Source: UBA3103 sp002365855 | GTDB lineage: Bacteria > Bacillota > Desulfotomaculia > Desulfotomaculales > Pelotomaculaceae | Assembly: GCA_030627625.1 (NCBI GenBank) | Contig: DAOURR010000028.1 | Coordinates: 1-27,529 of the forward strand | DNA length: 27,529 nucleotides | Reading direction: 5' to 3' | In this document: piece after piece, positions 22,672-27,529 of the stretch | How positions within the stretch are numbered: the stretch's first letter is position 1 | How the letters are laid out: the number at the start of each line of letters is the position of its first letter | Notes under the pieces: generated by a model | Database searches by the model: none | Seen by the model: the letters and a program-made list of their open reading frames with translations, nothing else | What the model was told of the DNA's origin: nothing | Position numbers and translations under genes: made by a program

Positions 22672-22956
22672 TTATTTCAGTGACGTAGACCTTTCGGTAT
22701 GGTGGCCATGTCCCCTGAAAAGTCTGGTTGGTGCGAATTCCCCAAGTTTATGGCCGACCATGTCCTCGGTGATATAAACGGGAACGTGCTTCCTGCCGTC
22801 ATGCACCGCTATCGTATGACCCAGCATTTGCGGAAAAATCGTAGACCCCCTGGACCAGGTCTTTAAAACCCTTTTTTCCCCGGTATCGTTCATCTTTTCT
22901 ATTCTCTGGAGAAGCCGTTCCTCACAGTACGGCCCCTTCTTTAGCGAGCGACCCAA
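22672..22956 (-). CDS. rpsS: 30S ribosomal protein S19 (uS19)
   Basis: A 94-aa S19 of the small-subunit head. It begins MGRSLKKGPYCEERLLQRIE, has WSRGSTIFPQMLGHTIAVHD, and ends EFAPTRLFRGHGHHTERS plus a short tail. I chose TTG 22956 because it lies 9 nt after AAAGGAGG and gives the family's start; the frame is open to 22965, but that TTG touches the ribosome site. Confidence 0.97.
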   Translation of the reverse strand: MGRSLKKGPYCEERLLQRIEKMNDTGEKRVLKTWSRGSTIFPQMLGHTIAVHDGRKHVPVYITEDMVGHKLGEFAPTRLFRGHGHHTERSTSLK

Positions 22957-22987
22957 TACGCGCAACCTCCTTTCTCAGTGTCAGTAA

Positions 22988-23040
22988 ACCGGAAAGCAGC
23001 CATCATGCTAAATTTACACGTGAAATCGCTCTGCTCCGGT
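22988..23040. repeat. inverted repeat in the rplB-rpsS spacer
   Basis: ACCGGAAAGCAG (22988-22999) pairs with CTGCTCCGGT (23031-23040): ten pairs with a 2-nt bulge and a 31-nt loop. It lies midway in a 113-nt spacer, with no T tract on the coding strand and no 7-nt periodicity. The function is unknown; an mRNA stability or translation element is possible. Confidence 0.4.
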
Positions 23041-23069
23041 ATATATATGAGACGCTGTTTAGCTTGACG

Positions 23070-23894
23070 CTATTTTTTCCTTCTCTTGACGATCATCCTG
23101 TCGCTGGACTTTTTCTTTCTCGTGCGTGCGCCCAATGCCGGTTTCCCCCACGGGGTGACCGGGTTGCGCCCGATGGGTGAACGTCCTTCACCCCCACCGT
23201 GCGGGTGGTCAACCGGGTTCATCGCCACGCCGCGGACTGTCGGGCGGATACCTATCCAGCGTTTGCGGCCTGCTTTGCCCACAGTAATATTTTCATGCTC
23301 AACATTGCTAACCTGGCCGATCGTGGCCCGGCACTCCTGCAGGACAAGGCGCATTTCTCCGGATGGCATCCGGATGTTGGCATACTTGCCCTCCTTGGCC
23401 ATCAGCTGAGCCGATGTGCCGGCTGAGCGCACCATCTGGCCGCCGCCTTTGGGGTACAGCTCAATGTTGTGGATCATGGTGCCCAGTGGAATGTTTCGAA
23501 GGGCCAGGCAGTTCCCCGCCTTGATGTCGGAGCCAGGACCTGAATACAGAGTCTGGCCGACTTCCACTCCGACCGGGGCGATGATATAGCGCTTTTCTCC
23601 ATCTGCGTAATGAAGGAGTGCGATCCTGGCCGAGCGGTTGGGATCGTATTCGATGCTGAAAACCTTTGCCGGGATGCCGTCCTTATCCCGCTTGAAATCG
23701 ATGACCCGGAACATTCTTTTGTGGCCGCCGCCGCGATGCCTGACTGTTATTTTTCCATGCGCGTTTCTTCCGCCGCTCTTCTTTAGCGGCTCTACAAGCG
23801 ACTTTTCCGGCTGCGACCTGGTCAGTTCCTCAAAATCAGTAACGGTCACAAAGCGCCTGCCCGGGGAAGTCGGCTTGAAACTTTTTATAGCCAT
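23070..23894 (-). CDS. rplB: 50S ribosomal protein L2 (uL2)
   Basis: A 274-aa L2, needed for subunit association and for peptidyl-transferase activity. It begins MAIKSFKPTSPGRRFVTVTD. It has GRNAHGKITVRHRGGGHKRM, and the signature MNPVDHPHGGGEGRSPIGRN with the conserved functional histidine region near 225-235, then a basic tail. ATG 23894 follows AGGAGG by about 10 nt. It is 28 nt after rplW. Confidence 0.99.
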   Translation of the reverse strand: MAIKSFKPTSPGRRFVTVTDFEELTRSQPEKSLVEPLKKSGGRNAHGKITVRHRGGGHKRMFRVIDFKRDKDGIPAKVFSIEYDPNRSARIALLHYADGEKRYIIAPVGVEVGQTLYSGPGSDIKAGNCLALRNIPLGTMIHNIELYPKGGGQMVRSAGTSAQLMAKEGKYANIRMPSGEMRLVLQECRATIGQVSNVEHENITVGKAGRKRWIGIRPTVRGVAMNPVDHPHGGGEGRSPIGRNPVTPWGKPALGARTRKKKSSDRMIVKRRKK

Positions 23895-23922
23895 CTAGGG
23901 GTAACACCTCCTTGCTGGTAGA

Positions 23923-24210
23923 CTATATGCCTTCAAATATTTCAATTTTATCGCCTTTTTTCAAGGTCACGATAGCTTTCTTGGTGTCGGGAGTCTTGCC
24001 TAGAATGTTGCGGACTCTCTTATATTTTCCTTTAATATTCATAGTGTTGACTTTTTCTACTTTAACTTTAAAAATACTTTCCACGGCATGCTTGATTTCA
24101 ACCTTGTTGGCGCCCGGTTCTACCAAAAAAGTATACTTGTTGTCCTCTAAGAGGGATGTGCTTTTCTCTGTTATCAGCGGTCTTTTTAAAATGTCGCGCG
24201 GGTCTTTCAT
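23923..24210 (-). CDS. rplW: 50S ribosomal protein L23 (uL23)
   Basis: A 95-aa L23 at the tunnel exit, the docking point of SRP and trigger factor. It has DILKRPLITEKSTSLLEDNK, YTFLVEPGANKVEIKHAVE and the family's VNTMNIKGKYKRV loop. ATG 24210 shares one base with the rplD stop codon (TAATG), so translation is coupled. Confidence 0.98.
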   Translation of the reverse strand: MKDPRDILKRPLITEKSTSLLEDNKYTFLVEPGANKVEIKHAVESIFKVKVEKVNTMNIKGKYKRVRNILGKTPDTKKAIVTLKKGDKIEIFEGI

Positions 24211-24830
24211 TACGCGAACACCTCCTCTACCCTGGCCACGGCGTCCCTGGTAATAACCAGTTTATTGTAGGCCAGAATGTCGTAAACATTAAGACCTTCC
24301 GCCGACAACGGCTTGATGTTGGGTATGTTTCTGGCGGACTTTTCCACCGTTTCGTCCCTCTGGGCTGTTACCAGCAGGCAATCATCTACTTTCAGGTTGC
24401 CGAGGATGCTGACCATTTCCCTGGTCTTGGGCTGGTCCAGCCTTAGATCTTCCAGGACGAGCAGGTCACCCGAGTTAACCTTGGCGGACAAAGCCGACTT
24501 CAGCGCCAACCGCCTCACCTTTTTAGGCAGGCTGTAGCTGTAATCTCTTGGATGGGGTCCAAATACAATCCCGCCGCCGCGCCAGATGGGAGAGCGTATA
24601 GTGCCGTGGCGCGCCCTGCCTGTGCCTTTCTGTCGCCAGGGCCTGCGACCGCCGCCGCGGACCTCCGCCCGTGTCTTTGTATCGTGCGTGCCCAGACGCC
24701 GGCTGGCCAACTGCATCACCACGGCATCGTGCAGAACCGGCTCGTTAACCTCGATGCCGAAGATTTCTTCTTTAAGCGACAGTTCACCGACCTGCTCGCC
24801 GCTGGTATTGTATAATGCTACTGTGGGCAT
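24210..24830 (-). CDS. rplD: 50S ribosomal protein L4 (uL4)
   Basis: A 206-aa L4, whose loop helps form the exit-tunnel constriction. The loop region RGGGRRPWRQKGTGRARHGT and SPIWRGGGIVFGPHPRDYSY is intact. ATG 24830 follows GAAGGAGG by 7 nt. L4 represses the S10 operon in enterobacteria; no such leader is recognisable here. A 126-nt spacer precedes it. Confidence 0.98.
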   Translation of the reverse strand: MPTVALYNTSGEQVGELSLKEEIFGIEVNEPVLHDAVVMQLASRRLGTHDTKTRAEVRGGGRRPWRQKGTGRARHGTIRSPIWRGGGIVFGPHPRDYSYSLPKKVRRLALKSALSAKVNSGDLLVLEDLRLDQPKTREMVSILGNLKVDDCLLVTAQRDETVEKSARNIPNIKPLSAEGLNVYDILAYNKLVITRDAVARVEEVFA

Positions 24831-24833
24831 GAC

Positions 24834-24884
24834 TTATCCTCCTTCGATGGGTCGCGTGACGCCCATTACCTTAATAAGAAACAT
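24834..24884 (-). CDS. possible 16-codon ORF in the rplC-rplD spacer
   Basis: ATG TTT ... TAA encodes MFLIKVMGVTRPIEGG. Its last codons are the rplD Shine-Dalgarno (GGAGGATAA), and its stop lies 3 nt before the rplD ATG. That geometry would suit translational coupling in a 126-nt spacer that is otherwise empty. Its own ribosome site is weak. I do not recognise the peptide, and chance is quite possible. Confidence 0.2.
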   Translation of the reverse strand: MFLIKVMGVTRPIEGG

Positions 24885-24956
24885 CCTGTGGGCCGCAGAT
24901 CCCCTCTGTTCCAGGCGGTCTTTCAAAACTCCGGCCCAGCTGCTGATCCCTGCGTT

Positions 24957-25592
24957 TTACGTTCCGCTTCCCTGGGTAGTCGGCTTGACCATGATCAGGC
25001 CGCCCTTTGAACCCGGGATGGCGCCCTTGACAGCTATCAGGTTGCGGTCTGTATCCACCTTGATGATTTCTAGGTTTTTGACTGTTACCCGGTCTGTACC
25101 GAGGTGTCCGGGAAGCTTTCTGCCTTTAAAAACCCTGGCGGGCCCTTTCGCTCCCAGCGAACCGGGGCGGCGGTGGTACTTGGAGCCGTGGGTCATGGGG
25201 CCGCAGTGGTATCCATGGCGTTTGATTCCGCCGGCAAAGCCCTTGCCTTTTGATGTGCCCACAACGTCGACCTTCTCGCCCTGGGCGAAAATGTCCGCCT
25301 TAATTTCCTGGCCAACCTGAAAGGCTTCCGGGTCCTCGACCCTTACCTCGCGCAGATAGCGCAGAGGACGAACTCCAGCCTTGGTAAAATGACCCTTTTT
25401 AGGCTTGTTAAACAGGCGTTCCCTTTTTTCGCCGAAACCAATCTGGATGGCTGCGTACCCGTCATTAGCGAGGGTTTTCTTCTGGACAACGATGCAGGGG
25501 CCTGCCTCAATGACCGTTACAGGAATAGCCAGCCCCTTTTCGGTGAAAATCTGTGTCATCCCGATCTTTTTTCCTAAAATGCACCTGGCCAT
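24957..25592 (-). CDS. rplC: 50S ribosomal protein L3 (uL3)
   Basis: A 211-aa L3, an assembly initiator with a loop reaching the peptidyl-transferase centre. It begins MARCILGKKIGMTQIFTEKG and has the signature HGYHCGPMTHGSKYHRRPGS and FKGRKLPGHLG. ATG 25592 lies 7 nt after GGAGGTG. The frame is open to 25634 without a ribosome site. Confidence 0.98.
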   Translation of the reverse strand: MARCILGKKIGMTQIFTEKGLAIPVTVIEAGPCIVVQKKTLANDGYAAIQIGFGEKRERLFNKPKKGHFTKAGVRPLRYLREVRVEDPEAFQVGQEIKADIFAQGEKVDVVGTSKGKGFAGGIKRHGYHCGPMTHGSKYHRRPGSLGAKGPARVFKGRKLPGHLGTDRVTVKNLEIIKVDTDRNLIAVKGAIPGSKGGLIMVKPTTQGSGT

Positions 25593-25652
25593 GCTTTTGC
25601 ACCTCCGTTTTCTGTGGCAAGAGGTTGAGCGCACCCAACATTGCCTCTATAT

Positions 25653-25791
25653 TCGGACGTCGGTCGTCAGACGTCGGATGTCGGAATCAATTTAGTCGTT
25701 GGTCGTGGGTATATTCTGCATTCCTCTTGGGTCTTTGACCCTTGAGGTCTGTCTTTCTTTCTCACGTCCCACGTCCCATTTCTCACGTCTG
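25653..25791. repeat. heptamer-arm element, copy G (rpsJ-rplC spacer)
   Basis: The left arm (25653-25684) has GGACGTC, GGTCGTC, AGACGTC, GGATGTC. A second left block at 25695-25709 has GTCGTTG, GTCGTGG. A hairpin CCTC-tt-GGGTC (25723-25733) and GACCC-tt-GAGG (25737-25747) lies near the middle. The right arm (25759-25791) has CTCACGT, CCCACGT, CCCATTT, CTCACGT, all in 7-nt register. The right arm is of the copy B type and the first left arm of the copy E type, so this looks like a mosaic. It ends 7 nt from the rpsJ stop codon. Confidence 0.72.
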
Positions 25792-25798
25792 GTTTCCC

Positions 25799-26107
25799 TT
25801 ACAGCTTTATCTCTATGTCCACACCGGCGGGCAGATCCAGGCGCATCAGCGCGTCAACCGTCTTCGGAGTGGGATCCAGAATGTCAATCAGACGCTTGTG
25901 AGTGCGCATTTCAAACTGCTCACGGGAGTCCTTGTTGACATGTGGGCTGCGCAGGATGGTATAGATGTTTTTTTCTGTCGGCAGCGGAACCGGCCCGGCT
26001 ACAGAGGCGCCCGTTCTTTTGGCGGTGTCCACAATCTTTTGAGCCGACTGGTCAAGCATATGGTGGTCAAAGGCTTTTAGCCTGATCCGGATTTTTTGGT
26101 TTTTCAT
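25799..26107 (-). CDS. rpsJ: 30S ribosomal protein S10 (uS10)
   Basis: A 102-aa S10, a head protein and the NusE transcription factor partner of NusB/NusG. It begins MKNQKIRIRLKAFDHHMLDQ and has GPVPLPTEKNIYTILRSPHV and FEMRTHKRLIDILDPTPKTV. ATG 26107 has AAGGAGG 11 nt upstream, or a nearer AAGAAGG. It is the first gene of the S10 cluster, 203 nt after tuf. Confidence 0.98.
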   Translation of the reverse strand: MKNQKIRIRLKAFDHHMLDQSAQKIVDTAKRTGASVAGPVPLPTEKNIYTILRSPHVNKDSREQFEMRTHKRLIDILDPTPKTVDALMRLDLPAGVDIEIKL

Positions 26108-26166
26108 CCTTCTTTGGTCCTCCTTTTCGCCCGATAAGCGGACATGCTCAGTGAAAATTCCCCAGC

Positions 26167-26272
26167 TTAGTCATCAGCCGTCATTAAGCAGTTGTCAGGC
26201 TTATTTGAAATTTGCCTGGGGCAAATTCCTTTTGTTCCGACATCCGACGTCCGACGTCTGACCTCTGAACCG
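26167..26272. repeat. heptamer-arm inverted repeat, copy H (tuf-rpsJ spacer)
   Basis: The left arm (26167-26200) has GTCATCA, GCCGTCA, TTAAGCA, GTTGTCA. The core GAAATTTGCC (26207-26216) pairs with GGCAAATTCC (26220-26229) at 9 of 10 positions around a 3-nt loop. The right arm (26235-26272) has GACATCC, GACGTCC, GACGTCT, GACCTCT, matching the copy E right arm at nearly every base. It lies about 40 nt after the tuf stop codon. Confidence 0.8.
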
Positions 26273-26310
26273 GCAACCTTCCACATCATCGCGTTTAAAT
26301 TTAAAGTTTA

Positions 26311-27513
26311 TTACTCGTTAATTCCCACAACGACGCCGGCGCCTACAGTGCGGCCGCCTTCGCGGATGGCAAAGCGCAGGCCTTCCTCTATGGCTATCGG
26401 GGTGATCAGGGCTATGTCAACGGTTACTCTGTCGCCAGGCATAACCATCTCTACTCCTTCGGGCAGGGTCACCACTCCGGTCACGTCTGTGGTCCGAAAG
26501 TAAAACTGGGGACGGTATCCGTTGAAAAACGGGGTGTGCCTCCCGCCTTCTTCTTTGGTCAATACGTATACTTCGGCGCTGTAGTTCTTGTGGGGCTTGA
26601 TGCTCCCCGGCTTGGCCAGTACCTGGCCCCGCTCTACTTCTTTCCTGTCTACGCCGCGCAATAGGCAACCTACGTTGTCTCCTGCCTGCCCGCTGTCGAG
26701 AATCTTCCTGAACATCTCTACGCCGGTCACTACGGTCTTGCGTGGCTTGTCGGTTAATCCTACGATCTCTACTTCTTCTTGTACTTTGATCTGCCCGCGC
26801 TCTACGCGGCCGGTGGCCACTGTCCCACGACCGGTGATGGTGAATACGTCTTCTACGGGCATCAAAAAGGGCTTCTCTATGGCGCGCTGTGGTGTAGGAA
26901 TGTAGTCGTCTACGGCGTCCATCAGCTCCCAGATTGATTTGCACCACTCGCACTCCCGCTTGCCGCAGGCGCATTCCATGGCTTTGAGGGCTGAACCGGT
27001 GACGATCGGTATGTCGTCGCCGGGAAATTCATAGGCGCTTAACAGCTCGCGCACTTCCATGTCTACCAGCTCTAACAGCTCGGGGTCGTCGACCATGTCG
27101 GCTTTGTTCAGGTATACGACAATGTAGGGCACGCCTACCTGACGGGCTAGCAATATGTGCTCTCTGGTCTGGGGCATGGGCCCGTCTGCCGCGGATACTA
27201 CCAGTATTGAACCGTCCATCTGGGCGGCGCCGGTGATCATGTTCTTGATGTAGTCGGCGTGGCCGGGGCAGTCTACGTGGGCGTAGTGCCTCTTGCCGGT
27301 CTCGTATTCTACGTGTGCGGTGTTGATGGTGATCCCGCGCTCGCGCTCTTCGGGTGCGTTGTCAATTTCGTCATACTTCTTGATGCTCGCGCCTCCCACG
27401 GTGTTTAATACCAGGGTGATGGCGGCGGTCAGGGTCGTCTTGCCGTGGTCTACGTGACCGATGGTGCCGATGTTAACGTGTGGTTTGGTCCGCTCAAATC
27501 TTTGCTTTGCCAT
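26311..27513 (-). CDS. tuf: elongation factor Tu
   Basis: A 400-aa EF-Tu, the GTPase that delivers aminoacyl-tRNA to the ribosome. GTPase motifs: G1 GHVDHGKT (19-26), G3 DCPGH (81-85), G4 NKAD (136-139), G5 SAL (174-176). Domains II and III follow, with VFTITGRGTVATGRVERG and the C-terminal GRTVGAGVVVGINE. Between G5 and domain II is a cysteine-rich insert, C181-x-C183-x4-C188-x2-C191. ATG 27513 lies 7 nt after AAGGAGG at the window edge. The fus-tuf-rpsJ order of many bacteria would place fusA just outside. Confidence 0.99.
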   Translation of the reverse strand: MAKQRFERTKPHVNIGTIGHVDHGKTTLTAAITLVLNTVGGASIKKYDEIDNAPEERERGITINTAHVEYETGKRHYAHVDCPGHADYIKNMITGAAQMDGSILVVSAADGPMPQTREHILLARQVGVPYIVVYLNKADMVDDPELLELVDMEVRELLSAYEFPGDDIPIVTGSALKAMECACGKRECEWCKSIWELMDAVDDYIPTPQRAIEKPFLMPVEDVFTITGRGTVATGRVERGQIKVQEEVEIVGLTDKPRKTVVTGVEMFRKILDSGQAGDNVGCLLRGVDRKEVERGQVLAKPGSIKPHKNYSAEVYVLTKEEGGRHTPFFNGYRPQFYFRTTDVTGVVTLPEGVEMVMPGDRVTVDIALITPIAIEEGLRFAIREGGRTVGAGVVVGINE

Positions 27514-27529
27514 TGGTTCTTCCTCCTTA

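Noticed and set aside
11463..26272. Possible CRISPR array or tandem direct repeats
   Set aside because: The units are 7 nt and degenerate, there are no uniform spacers, and the copies sit in separate intergenic gaps as inverted arms.
26417..26974. Long minus-strand ORF (185 codons) inside tuf
   Set aside because: It is an arginine-rich out-of-frame reading of tuf; the tuf frame has every EF-Tu motif.
1..27529. tRNA, rRNA or insertion sequence
   Set aside because: No cloverleaf-like segment, rRNA-like stretch, transposase ORF or flanking target duplication was seen on either strand.

Overview
The window is a 27.5 kb chromosomal segment from a Gram-positive, spore-forming member of the Firmicutes. 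The pairing of cwlD with a SpoIIM-family gene, the lipid II flippase family gene amj, the ybxA/ybaE/ybaF-type ECF module behind rplQ, and the cysteine-rich insert in EF-Tu all fit the Peptococcaceae (Desulfotomaculum/Pelotomaculum relatives). That placement is inferred from gene content and protein style, not from a search. Every gene I can support is on the minus strand, so transcription runs from high to low coordinates.

Layout in the direction of transcription. From 27529 down to about 6750 lies tuf followed by the fused S10-spc-alpha ribosomal superoperon: rpsJ, rplC, rplD, rplW, rplB, rpsS, rplV, rpsC, rplP, rpmC, rpsQ, rplN, rplX, rplE, rpsZ, rpsH, rplF, rplR, rpsE, rpmD, rplO, secY, map, a KOW-domain gene, infA, rpmJ, rpsM, rpsK, rpsD, rpoA, rplQ. 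These are followed by ecfA1, ecfA2, ecfT and truA. The usual adk between secY and map is absent. A fully consensus sigma-A promoter (TTGACA, 17 bp, TATAAT) then opens rplM-rpsI, which closes with a clear terminator. From about 5670 to 3019 come amj (with its own promoter and a possible 28-codon leader ORF), cwlD and a SpoIIM-family gene. From 2784 to 414 is a NarL/LiaSR-type histidine kinase and response regulator pair, and a short Flp-type pilin gene sits at the left end.

The superoperon makes much of the ribosome plus the translocon, methionine aminopeptidase, IF-1 and the RNA polymerase alpha subunit, with EF-Tu directly upstream. S4, S14, L36 and L24 all carry intact cysteine pairs (zinc-type forms). 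Nearly half of the genes appear to start at GTG or TTG.

The most unusual feature is a family of intergenic elements found only inside the superoperon (eight spacers). Each has arms of degenerate repeats with a strict 7-nt period, and most have a central GGAATT...AATTCC-type hairpin. Each lies just after the stop codon of the upstream gene. The two arms differ in sequence between copies (GTCGTCA, GGGACGT and TTGGTCG types) but are usually complementary within a copy. This looks like a dispersed, structure-conserved repeat family, and it is the best candidate here for something undescribed.
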